A stretch of 64,000 nucleotides of DNA from Clostridium gelidum (GTDB lineage Bacteria; Bacillota; Clostridia; Clostridiales; Clostridiaceae), in assembly GCF_019977655.1 (NCBI RefSeq), contig NZ_AP024849.1, positions 1,707,001-1,771,000 on the forward strand. Direction: 5' to 3'. Each line of letters starts with the position of its first letter. Within the stretch, counting starts at the first letter, position 1. The notes under the pieces were generated by a model that searched no databases, was not told the DNA's origin, and worked only from the letters and a program-made list of their open reading frames with translations. The position numbers and the translations under genes were made by a program. Positions 26,010 to 34,579 of the stretch are shown here, in pieces.

Positions 26010-26934
26010 TAAAATTATTTTGCCCATGAATTAGAAATGCATCTATAAGGTCTTTATCAATACCAGTTAGTTTTCTTTCACTGTGATATGCTATAAAATA
26101 ATCTAAATTCAGCTCATCAATTGGAATTTGATATATATTGTATTCAGATGGACACTCCTTTACATAGATGCTTTCTGGTATAAAGGTCAGTCCCAAATTA
26201 CTCGTTGCAAGTTTATGTACAGTATTGATTTCGGTGCTTTCCATTATGATTTTTGGTTCCACCTTATAAACGCTTAATAACTGATCTATCTGCTTTCTTA
26301 TAGCAGAACCCTTGGAAGTTAGTATCAGCTTTTGACACAATAACTTGTTTATGTCGATAGTTCCTTCTGGAATAATGGCGACGTCTTTCTGATATAAATC
26401 ACAGCAGCGAGGAATAACAGCACGGTATCTGTGTCTGCCCCAAGTAATCGAGTTTAAGTTCGGAGAAATATTTCTTGAATTTTGTCCAATCCAAAAATCC
26501 AATTCACCATTCTGAGTGAGTTTCTCATTTTTTTCTGGTAAAGTCTCTGAAAGCTCTATTCTACAGTTTGGATGCATATCCAAAAACTTTGGTAAAAAAA
26601 GAGGTAAAAGGTAGGTTCCAAGGCTAGGAAGCACTCCTATCTTTATAACCTTGCTATCTATATCTGACACAGCTGATATTTGCCTAAGCAGCTTAGCATG
26701 ATTGTTTTCCATTGAAGTTAAATACTGATAATATATCTTCCCCTGCTCGGTTAATCGATATGGCAGCTTGCTACGACTTATAAGCTCACAGTTTAACTGA
26801 CTTTCTATCCTTTTAATAACCTGTGTCAAGTAAGGTTGAGAAATATAAAGTGATTTGGCAGCCTTGCCATAATTACTATACTTTAAAATGGCATCAATAT
26901 AATACAAAATATCTTGAGAGTAGTATTTTGACAT
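25990..26934 (-). CDS. LysR-family transcriptional regulator
   Basis: 314 residues. N-terminal helix-turn-helix: YIDAILKYSNYGKAAKSLYI then SQPYLTQVIKRIESQLNCEL. The effector domain starts about 93 (VIKIGVLPSLGTYLLPLFLP). It is divergent from the flavin reductase genes, with a palindromic site between them, so it probably controls them and perhaps apbE. The last residues KAHEIK and the stop are encoded by the end of a family A repeat (AAGGCACATGAAATAAAATAG on the minus strand is over the boundary), so the native C-terminus may have been replaced. Confidence 0.9.
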   Translation of the reverse strand: MSKYYSQDILYYIDAILKYSNYGKAAKSLYISQPYLTQVIKRIESQLNCELISRSKLPYRLTEQGKIYYQYLTSMENNHAKLLRQISAVSDIDSKVIKIGVLPSLGTYLLPLFLPKFLDMHPNCRIELSETLPEKNEKLTQNGELDFWIGQNSRNISPNLNSITWGRHRYRAVIPRCCDLYQKDVAIIPEGTIDINKLLCQKLILTSKGSAIRKQIDQLLSVYKVEPKIIMESTEINTVHKLATSNLGLTFIPESIYVKECPSEYNIYQIPIDELNLDYFIAYHSERKLTGIDKDLIDAFLIHGQNNFKAHEIK

Positions 26935-26978
26935 TTAATTCATCCTTTTTTGAAATAATTTACTTATTTATTATTGTG

Positions 26979-27005
26979 TTTGATTATAACAAATATGTTA
27001 TCAAA
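26979..27005. promoter_or_regulatory. Palindrome in the LysR/flavin-reductase divergent region
   Basis: ATAACAAATATGTTAT is a perfect 16-bp palindrome at 26986-27001, flanked by TTTGAT and ATCAAA for a longer dyad. It is placed between the divergent LysR and reductase starts, where an autoregulatory LysR site is expected. Confidence 0.65.
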
Positions 27006-27106
27006 CTTCAATAAATAACTATTAGATATAATATACTTAATATGTTAAAATTATAACAAGAAATCACTAAAATTATGAAATTTTGAAATACAGAAAGGGG
27101 ATTACT

Positions 27107-27706
27107 ATGAAATATTTGGCAATTATAGGCACGAACTCAGATGTGTCAACTAATCGTATGCTACTTCAATTTATGCAAAAGCATTTTTCGAGTGGGGCAG
27201 AGATAGAACTATATGAAATTAAGGATTTACCTGCCTTTAATGAACCAGAGGATTCTGATATTCCTGAAAAGGTAGCAGAATTATCTGATAAAATTCTTAA
27301 AGCAGATGGAGTAATAATAGCAACTCCAGAGTATGATCATGCCATACCTGCGGTTTTAAAGAGTGCTCTTGAATGGATTAGTTACACTAGTCAAGCACTT
27401 ACTGACCAGCCTGTTTTAATAGTGGGGGCTTCTCTTGGTACACTTGGTTCTTCGCGTGCACAATCACATCTTAGACAAATACTTGATTCACCTGAGCTTG
27501 CTGCCAGAATCATGCCAAGCAGTGAATTCCTTTTAGGAAAATCACAGGGTGCATTTGATAGCGCAGGAAATCTTATCTATTCAGATAAGCTATCAGAGCT
27601 TGATGAAATTTTCAGAGAGTTTCTTCTATTTACAGATATTACATCAAAACTTTTAGCAGAAAAAGTTTTAAATAAAAAAGATAAAAAATTCACTTGGCAA
27701 GAGTAG
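27107..27706 (+). CDS. NADPH-dependent FMN reductase family protein
   Basis: 199 residues from ATG 27107 (AAAGGGG upstream; a TTG at 27083 precedes that site). Flavodoxin-like fold: AIIGTNSDVSTNRMLLQFM, GVIIATPEYDHAIPAVLKSALEW, VGASLGTLGSSRAQSHLRQI. It is clearly paralogous to the first 190 residues of the next protein. The two genes are 14 bp apart. It probably reduces FMN, or passes electrons from NAD(P)H to the fused reductase or another acceptor. It may have arisen by duplication of the fused domain. Confidence 0.9.
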   Translation: MKYLAIIGTNSDVSTNRMLLQFMQKHFSSGAEIELYEIKDLPAFNEPEDSDIPEKVAELSDKILKADGVIIATPEYDHAIPAVLKSALEWISYTSQALTDQPVLIVGASLGTLGSSRAQSHLRQILDSPELAARIMPSSEFLLGKSQGAFDSAGNLIYSDKLSELDEIFREFLLFTDITSKLLAEKVLNKKDKKFTWQE

Positions 27707-27720
27707 GAGGATTAATAACA

Positions 27721-30144
27721 ATGAAATTTATAGCAATTGTTGGAACTAGTGCAAAAAGATCATATAATCGTAAACTACTTCAGTTTATGAAAAAATACTT
27801 TGAGTCAAAGGCAGAAATAGAAATACTTGAGATTACAGATGTTCCTATGTTTAATCAATCTGATAATCAGTCTTCAAGTGAAGTGATACAGATGTTCAAT
27901 GATAAGATTACAACAAGTGATGGTGTTATTATAGCTACTCCAGAGTATAATCACTCAATCCCATCGAGTCTTAAAAGCTTAATTGAATGGCTAAGCTTTG
28001 ATCTTCATCCACTTGCTGGCAAACCAGTGATGATCCTTGGTGCTTCTCTTGATGCTCAAGGTTCTTCTCGTGCACAGCTACATCTTCGTCAAATCTTAGA
28101 TGCACCAGGTGTTGATGCAAATGTAATGCCAGGATATGAGTTTTTACTTGGAAGCGCAAATAAAGCATTTGATGAGCAAGGTAATCTAAACGATGAAAGA
28201 ACCATAGATTTCCTAGAAATATGCTTACTACGCTTTATGCGTTTTGCAAAGATTTCAAATCAGCTTAACGAAGAAGAAGAGTTTACCTTTAAACCAGGAG
28301 TATATGAGGTAAGTGCAATAGGTCATAGTGGAAGTCTTCCGATGAAAGTATCCTTTAGTGAGAACAGAATAGAAAGTATAGATATAAATAAAGATGGCGA
28401 GACAGAAGGTCTTGCAGATGTAGTTTTTGTAAGAATACCAGATAAAATAATTGAAGGACAGACATTAAATGTTGATGCTCTTTCTGGTGCTTCCGAAACT
28501 AGTAATGCTGTACTAGACGGTGTAGCCAAAGCAGTTAAGCTTGCAGGAGTTAACCCTGACATACTTAAGAGACGTCCAAAACCTGCTAGCAGCCTAAGCA
28601 AAGAAGACGAAGAATATACTTGCGATGTAGTAGTTGTAGGCGGAGGTGGTGCTGGACTAAGTGCAGCTGCAACAGCGCTGCAGAATGGTTCAAGTGCTAT
28701 TGTTATTGAGAAATATCCAGCAGTAGGCGGAAATACCATACGTTCAGGTGGTCCTGTCAATGCGGCAGATCCAGAGTGGCAGATCCAGTTTGAAGAAAAT
28801 CCAGGAGAAAGACATACAATTGAAGCACTATTAGATACAGATGAGAGCTTAATTCATCCAGAATATATAGATGATTTCCGTGCACTTAGAAAAGAGTTTT
28901 CTGCTTACCAAGAAAAGTTTGGCACACAAAAGGGACATCTATTTGACTCTACACTACTTCACAGAATGCAAACATATTTTGGTGGTAAAAGAACTGACCT
29001 TAATGGCAACACCATATACGGACAATATGACCTAGTAAAGATACTTACAGACAGAGCTTTAGAAAGTGTTAAATGGCTAGAGGGAATAGGGGTTGAGTAT
29101 GATAAGAGCATAGTATTTGCTCCTGTTGGTGCACTTTGGCGTCGTGGTCATAAGCCTACCAAAAGCTATGGCACAGCATTTATACTTGCACTAACAAAAT
29201 ATGTACAAGATAACTCAGGAAAAATCATTACTGATAGCCCTGTAAAAGAATTTATCATAGAAGATGGTGAAATAAAAGGAGTTATAGCAACTGGTGTCAA
29301 TGGCCAAAAGATAACTGTTCATGCAAAAGCAGTAGTACTTGCAAGTGGTGGTTTTGGTGCAAACACAAAGATGCTAAAAGAATATAACACTTACTGGAGT
29401 AATATTGATGATGATACAAGAACAACCAATTCCTACGCTATGACTGGTGATGGAATATTGCTTGGTAAAACTGTAGGAGCAGCACTTACAGGAATGGGCT
29501 TTACTCAAATGATGCCTGTAGCTGATCCTGAAACTGGTGAACTATTCAGTGGACTTCAAGTACCTCCTGAAAACTTTGTAATAGTAAATAAAGAAGGAAA
29601 AAGATTTATTAATGAATTCTCTGGAAGAGATGTTTTAACAAAAGCTGCTATTGAGCAGGGTGGTTTATTCTACCTTATAGCTGATGATGAAATAAAGAAA
29701 ACCGCAGCTAATACAAGTCAAGAAAAGCTAGACCGTCAGGTAGAAGCTGGGACTCTATTTAGAGAAGATACACTAGAAGAGCTAGCAGTAAAAGTTGGTA
29801 TGGATCCTGCAATTCTTATAGACACTATTAATAAATATAATTCATATGTTGACGCAGGCTTTGATCCTGAATTCCATAAGGATACATTTAGCTTAAAAGT
29901 TTTAAAAGCACCGTTTTATGCTACTCCTAGAAAGCCAGCAATTCATCATACAATGGGTGGACTTAAGATAGACACTAAAACCCACGTATTAGACGAAAAT
30001 GATAAACCAATTAAAAATCTTTATGCTGCTGGAGAAGTTGCTGGAGGTATCCATGCAGGTAACCGTCTTGGCGGTAATGCATTAACTGATATATTTACCT
30101 TCGGAAGAATTGCTGGTAAAACTGCAATTGATGAAATGAAATAG
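27721..30144 (+). CDS. Three-domain flavoprotein: FMN reductase + FMN-binding + fumarate-reductase-like domain
   Basis: 807 residues from ATG 27721 (TAGGAGG upstream). Domains: NADPH-dependent FMN reductase (about 1-190); FMN_bind domain (about 200-285) with the ApbE target D252-A-L-S-G-A-S258; FAD-binding flavocytochrome c/UrdA-like reductase (about 300-807), starting VVVVGGGGAGLSAAA. Substrate residues of fumarate reductases are partly kept: Arg636 (GRD), His743 (HHTMGG) and Arg782 (GNRLGG), while the HPT histidine is Met598 (QMMPV). It is a cytosolic, self-contained NAD(P)H-to-enoate reductase by architecture, akin to NADH:fumarate, acrylate or cinnamate reductases. The substrate is unknown and perhaps not fumarate. 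Confidence 0.88.
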   Translation: MKFIAIVGTSAKRSYNRKLLQFMKKYFESKAEIEILEITDVPMFNQSDNQSSSEVIQMFNDKITTSDGVIIATPEYNHSIPSSLKSLIEWLSFDLHPLAGKPVMILGASLDAQGSSRAQLHLRQILDAPGVDANVMPGYEFLLGSANKAFDEQGNLNDERTIDFLEICLLRFMRFAKISNQLNEEEEFTFKPGVYEVSAIGHSGSLPMKVSFSENRIESIDINKDGETEGLADVVFVRIPDKIIEGQTLNVDALSGASETSNAVLDGVAKAVKLAGVNPDILKRRPKPASSLSKEDEEYTCDVVVVGGGGAGLSAAATALQNGSSAIVIEKYPAVGGNTIRSGGPVNAADPEWQIQFEENPGERHTIEALLDTDESLIHPEYIDDFRALRKEFSAYQEKFGTQKGHLFDSTLLHRMQTYFGGKRTDLNGNTIYGQYDLVKILTDRALESVKWLEGIGVEYDKSIVFAPVGALWRRGHKPTKSYGTAFILALTKYVQDNSGKIITDSPVKEFIIEDGEIKGVIATGVNGQKITVHAKAVVLASGGFGANTKMLKEYNTYWSNIDDDTRTTNSYAMTGDGILLGKTVGAALTGMGFTQMMPVADPETGELFSGLQVPPENFVIVNKEGKRFINEFSGRDVLTKAAIEQGGLFYLIADDEIKKTAANTSQEKLDRQVEAGTLFREDTLEELAVKVGMDPAILIDTINKYNSYVDAGFDPEFHKDTFSLKVLKAPFYATPRKPAIHHTMGGLKIDTKTHVLDENDKPIKNLYAAGEVAGGIHAGNRLGGNALTDIFTFGRIAGKTAIDEMK

Positions 30145-30390
30145 TTAATGTTTAGATAATTAAAATAAGAAATTTCACTTCCTCATTCTGGCCTAAACAA
30201 CTGAATGTATAAACTGTCAAGGAGCCAGATACAAAGACGAAGAGCCGATGACACGCATAAGTAAAAATGCGGTTATAGGCTCTTTCTCTTATCCTTCAAT
30301 AGATATTATACATTTGATACGATACGGTTCACCTCCACCATGAAAACATGAAAATCTAAAACATTGGATTTTCGTTGGCATTTTTATTTT
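30145..30390 (+). terminator. Intergenic hairpins including family B element (B2)
   Basis: A first hairpin, AAGAGCC...CGCAT/ATGCG...GGCTCTT, lies at about 30240-30283 before TTCTCTT. A family B element follows at 30314-30390: TTGATACGATACGGTTCACC then TCCACCATGAAAAC, and a hairpin ATGAAAATC...GGATTTTCGTTGGCATTTTT. Both end transcription of the reductase pair. From here to 30563 no gene is seen. Confidence 0.7.
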
Positions 30391-30563
30391 ATAATAATTT
30401 AGAATTAGCAATAATAAAGAGTTGGTGTATAATAATGGAGAACAAAATAATTAAAATTATTTAAAACTTTTACTTGACTCAAACTTAATATATACATTGA
30501 TTGAAAAAAACGTTATCAGTTGATATAATTTAGAGGGAATAGTCCAATGGAAGGAAGTATTAT

Positions 30564-31307
30564 ATGTTCAGTTATAGGCAAATGAAAAGTCTTAATGATT
30601 TAGAACTTTCTGTTTATAATTATATTATGGATAATAAAGATAAGGTACGATATATGAAAATAAGGGAATTAGCAACTGAATCTCATGTATCAACTACAAC
30701 TATATTAAATTTCTGCAAAAAAATAGATTGTAGCGGTTATTCAGAGTTTAAACTAAAATTTAAATTATTTATAGAAGAAAAAGAAATTAAAAAAGTAAGT
30801 GAAGATAATACAGAGATAATTGATTTTTTTAAGAAAACAAATACTAAAGAATATGATGAAAAGATAGAGGAAATAGTAAAAGCTATATTAAAAGCAAAGA
30901 GAACAATTTTTATAGGAAGCAGCATGTCAGGAATTGTAGCAAGATATGGAGCACGATATCTATCAAGTGTGGGACAATTTAGTTTATGCATTGATGATCC
31001 GTATTACCCGACTACAGGTAAATTTTATGAAAATTCAGTTGTGATAGTATGTTCTGTGTCTGGAGAATCAAAAGATATTATAGGCCATATAAATAGATTT
31101 AAAAAAGATAATTGCTGTATTGTTAGTATTACTAACACTGAAAATTGCACTATAGCGAAAATGTCTGATTATAATATTCCCTATTATGTACCATATGTTA
31201 AGGTAGGAATATATGATATTACCACTCAAATTCCAATAATCAGTATAATAGAGAGAATTGGGAGAAAATTACAAAACCGTCAAGAGGAATGTATCAAAAC
31301 TGAGTAA
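30564..31307 (+). CDS. RpiR-family transcriptional regulator (HTH + SIS)
   Basis: 247 residues. HTH_6 domain about 1-75 (IRELATESHVSTTTILNFCK, KIDCSGYSEFKLKF) and SIS sugar-phosphate-binding domain about 105-230 (TIFIGSSMSGIVARYGARYL, VVIVCSVSGESKDII). RpiR proteins sense sugar phosphates. It is the first gene before the PTS/GH1/dehydratase cluster on the same strand, so it probably senses that pathway's phosphorylated intermediate. AAGGAAG lies before the ATG. A hairpin ends its own transcript. Confidence 0.9.
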   Translation: MFSYRQMKSLNDLELSVYNYIMDNKDKVRYMKIRELATESHVSTTTILNFCKKIDCSGYSEFKLKFKLFIEEKEIKKVSEDNTEIIDFFKKTNTKEYDEKIEEIVKAILKAKRTIFIGSSMSGIVARYGARYLSSVGQFSLCIDDPYYPTTGKFYENSVVIVCSVSGESKDIIGHINRFKKDNCCIVSITNTENCTIAKMSDYNIPYYVPYVKVGIYDITTQIPIISIIERIGRKLQNRQEECIKTE

Positions 31308-31337
31308 ATAGCTATGTATGAAAAAGTATTTTACATA

Positions 31338-31386
31338 AAGCTTTATTAACATTGAAGTTTTTAATTCAAGTTAATAAAGCTTATTT
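31338..31386 (+). terminator. Hairpin after the RpiR gene
   Basis: AAGCTTTATTAAC...GTTAATAAAGCTT with an additional TTGAA/TTCAA inner stem, followed by TATTTTAATT. It separates the regulator from the PTS operon. The stretch 31387-31714 is AT-rich leader sequence. A weak cre-like match on the minus strand (TGTAAACGATCATA, 31617-31630) is the only other sign. Confidence 0.7.
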
Positions 31387-31714
31387 TAATTATTTTCTTT
31401 TATAGGCTAGTAATAAATTATTTTGAGACCATCTGATAGTTTATGCAAAAAGCTTTGTCTTAACATTAAAAAGTACGCTTAAGGTAGAAAATACTTAACT
31501 TTTTATTTGTTTAATTACAGTTATTTCAATATATGAAGTGTCAGGAACACATTGCGATTGCAAAAAACATTTTGTTTTTTGATAAAAACAAATTATTAAA
31601 AAAAACACATGTTTTTTATGATCGTTTACATAGTGACAAAATCCGCTTTCTCAATTAACATTAAGATAAATTCAATAGCTATTCGAAAATAATAAATATA
31701 AGTGAGGTAATAAA

Positions 31715-33142
31715 ATGGCAAAGGATTATGCATTAATGGCGAAAACGATTACGAAAAATTTGGGTGATATATCAAATATTGAGAGTGTAACTCATTGTAT
31801 GACTCGTTTAAGAGTTTGTTTAAAGGATGACTCAAAAGTAAATGTAGAAGAGATTAAAAAAATTAATGGAGTAATGGGATATGTGCACCAAGGTGGACAA
31901 CATCAAGTTATTATTGGAAATAATGTATCTTATGTTTATAAGGAAGTCTTAAAATTAGGAAACTTTGGAGATCAAAGTGACGTTGCAAAAGGGATAAAAA
32001 AAGAAAAGCTAACTATCAAAAAAGTTGGAACTAATATATTGGATGCATTAGTAAGTACAATGTCACCATTGATACCAGCAATTATTGGTGGTTCAATGGT
32101 AAAGTTAGTAGTAATGATTTTATCTATGTTAAAAGTACTACCATCAGATAGTACTACATATACCTTACTGAATGCTATGGGAGATGCAGCATTTTATTTC
32201 CTTCCAATTATGGTGGCAGTATCAGCATCTAAGAAATTTAAAACTAATACTTATTTAGCTATTGCAATAGCAGGACTTATGGTACATCCAGATTTTATGA
32301 AACTAATGGTAAGCGCATCAGAAGGTAAGGATGTAACTTTAGCATTTATACCTATTGCATCCGTTAAGTATACATATACTGTAATACCAGCACTTTGTAT
32401 GACTTGGATATTATCATATATTGAAAGATTTGTAGATAAGATAACACCAGAAGTAACTAAAAATTTCTTAAAACCAGCGATTATAGTATTGATTGCAGCA
32501 CCAATAGCAATTGGATTGATAGGACCTTTTGGTGTATGGATTGGTACAGCAATATCAGGTTTAGTTTATTTTGTTCACAGCAAATTAGGATGGGTATCAG
32601 TAGCAATAATGGGAGCTTTATGGCCACTACTTGTTATGACTGGCATGCATAGAGTATTTACTCCAACTATATTGACAACTATAGCAGAAACAGGTATGGA
32701 AGGAATGGTAATGCCTTCAGAAATAGGTGCGAACCTTTCATTAGGAGGAGCAGCTTTAGCTGTTGCTTTCAAAACTAAAAATAAAGAGTTAAGACAAACT
32801 GCAATTGCAGCTGCTTCTTCTGCAATCATTGCAGGAATCACAGAACCAGCACTGTATGGAGTAGCATTAAGATTTAAAAAGCCTATGATAGCATCATTAA
32901 TTTCAGGTGGTGTATGTGGTGGCTTAGCAGGGATAGCAGGATTAGCAAGTAGATCTATGGCTGCACCAGGTTTGTTCACAAGTGTTCAGTTTTTTGATCC
33001 ACAAAATCCATCAAGCCTTATTTGGATAATTGGAATAATGATACTAGCAGTTGTATTATCTTTCGTATTAACTCTAATATTTGGATTTGAAGATATTCCA
33101 GCAGAAGATAATATTGAAATAATGGGGGCAGATAATGAGTAA
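31715..33142 (+). CDS. PTS EIIBC component, glucose/beta-glucoside superfamily
   Basis: 475 residues. EIIB about 1-90 with the phospho-Cys in THCMTRLRVCL (Cys28). EIIC about 105-460 with around ten membrane segments and GITEPALYGV. No EIIA domain is fused; a matching stand-alone EIIA is encoded at 36401. It imports and phosphorylates a sugar. The next gene (6-phospho-glycosidase) overlaps by 8 bp, so the substrate is most likely a beta-glycoside. GAGG lies upstream of the ATG. Subfamily resemblance to sucrose/trehalose/MurNAc-type BC proteins does not fix specificity. Confidence 0.9.
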   Translation: MAKDYALMAKTITKNLGDISNIESVTHCMTRLRVCLKDDSKVNVEEIKKINGVMGYVHQGGQHQVIIGNNVSYVYKEVLKLGNFGDQSDVAKGIKKEKLTIKKVGTNILDALVSTMSPLIPAIIGGSMVKLVVMILSMLKVLPSDSTTYTLLNAMGDAAFYFLPIMVAVSASKKFKTNTYLAIAIAGLMVHPDFMKLMVSASEGKDVTLAFIPIASVKYTYTVIPALCMTWILSYIERFVDKITPEVTKNFLKPAIIVLIAAPIAIGLIGPFGVWIGTAISGLVYFVHSKLGWVSVAIMGALWPLLVMTGMHRVFTPTILTTIAETGMEGMVMPSEIGANLSLGGAALAVAFKTKNKELRQTAIAAASSAIIAGITEPALYGVALRFKKPMIASLISGGVCGGLAGIAGLASRSMAAPGLFTSVQFFDPQNPSSLIWIIGIMILAVVLSFVLTLIFGFEDIPAEDNIEIMGADNE

Positions 33143-34559
33143 ATACAGTTTCCCAGAAGAATTTCTGTGGGGAGGAGCTATTGCAGCAAATCAGGCTGAA
33201 GGTGCTTATAGAGAAGATGGAAAAGGTTTAAGCACCGTAGATGTTATACCACATGGAATAAACAGAATGAAAGTGAAATTAGGGTTAGAAGAAGATTTGA
33301 CTTTGAAAGATAATGAATTTTATCCAAGTCATGAGGCAATTGATTTTTATCATCATTATAAAGAAGATATTGCTCTGATGGCTGAAATGGGATTCAAGGT
33401 TTTTAGAACTTCAATCGCATGGACAAGACTATTCCCTAATGGAGATGATAGCAAACCTAATGCAGCAGGAATTAAATTTTATAAAGACTTATTTTTAGAA
33501 TGTAAAAAATATAATATAGAGCCATTAGTAACATTATGTCACTTTGATGTTCCAATGGGACTGGTTAATAAATATGGATCATGGAAGAACAGAGAAATGA
33601 TAGCATCTTTTGAAAAATATGCAAGATGCTGCTTTAAAGAATTTGATGGTTTAGTTAAATACTGGCTAACATTTAATGAAATAAATATATTGATACATAG
33701 TCCTTTTTCGGGAGCAGGTATATATTTCAAGGAAGGTGAAAACAAAGAGCAGGTTAAGTATCAGGCTGCGCATCATATGTTAGTAGCAAGTGCATTAGCA
33801 ACTAAAATAGCTCATGAACAAAATCCAGAAAATAAAGTTGGATGTATGCTGGCAGGAGGAGATTTTTATCCGTATTCATGTGATCCAAGAGATGTATGGA
33901 TGGCTCATGCAAAGGATAGAGAAAATTTATTTTTTATAGACGTACAGGCTAGAGGTAAGTATCCATCATATTCAAAGAGGGTATTTGCGGAAAAAGAAGT
34001 TAGTATTGCAATGGAAGAAAATGATTTAGATATATTAAAAAATACAGTAGATTTTATATCTTTTAGCTATTATTCTTCTAGATGTGCATCTAAGAATATG
34101 GAAAATCAAACTGAAGCTAATGTTGTTAAATCCATAAAAAATCCTTATTTAGAAGTTAGTGAATGGGGATGGGCCATTGATCCGCTAGGACTTAGAATAA
34201 CTATGAATACTCTATATGATAGATATGAAAAACCTTTATTTATAGTAGAAAATGGACTTGGTGCTAAAGATACAATAGAAGAGGATGGCTCAATAAATGA
34301 TGATTATAGAATTGATTATCTTAGACAGCATATCATGGAAATGAAAGAAGCCATGGAAGATGGAGTTGAACTATTAGGATATACATCTTGGGGATGTATC
34401 GATTTAGTTTCAGCATCAACTGGAGAGATGAGTAAAAGATATGGATTTATATATGTGGATAAACAAGATGATGGAACTGGAACTTTAGAGAGAAAAAGAA
34501 AAAAATCATTTTATTGGTATAAAAAAGTAATAGAATCAAACGGTGAATGTTTAATATAA
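33135..34559 (+). CDS. GH1 6-phospho-beta-glycosidase
   Basis: 474 residues. Family 1 signature FPEEFLWGGAIAANQAEGAY at the start, acid/base Glu182 in TFNEIN, nucleophile Glu372 in FIVENGLG. The C-terminal loop STGEMSKRYGFIYVD keeps the Ser/Lys/Tyr set that binds the 6-phosphate in phospho-glucosidases. It hydrolyses the phosphorylated glycoside brought in by the EIIBC protein, with which it overlaps by 8 bp. The aglycone is unknown; the following dehydratase gene suggests a sugar acid. Confidence 0.92.
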   Translation: MSKYSFPEEFLWGGAIAANQAEGAYREDGKGLSTVDVIPHGINRMKVKLGLEEDLTLKDNEFYPSHEAIDFYHHYKEDIALMAEMGFKVFRTSIAWTRLFPNGDDSKPNAAGIKFYKDLFLECKKYNIEPLVTLCHFDVPMGLVNKYGSWKNREMIASFEKYARCCFKEFDGLVKYWLTFNEINILIHSPFSGAGIYFKEGENKEQVKYQAAHHMLVASALATKIAHEQNPENKVGCMLAGGDFYPYSCDPRDVWMAHAKDRENLFFIDVQARGKYPSYSKRVFAEKEVSIAMEENDLDILKNTVDFISFSYYSSRCASKNMENQTEANVVKSIKNPYLEVSEWGWAIDPLGLRITMNTLYDRYEKPLFIVENGLGAKDTIEEDGSINDDYRIDYLRQHIMEMKEAMEDGVELLGYTSWGCIDLVSASTGEMSKRYGFIYVDKQDDGTGTLERKRKKSFYWYKKVIESNGECLI

Positions 34560-34579
34560 AAAAGTGAGGATTGTTGAGT

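Noticed and set aside
31617..31630. cre-like site TGTAAACGATCATA (minus strand) before the PTS cluster
   Set aside because: It misses several consensus positions, including the final CA; AT-rich sequence gives such matches often.
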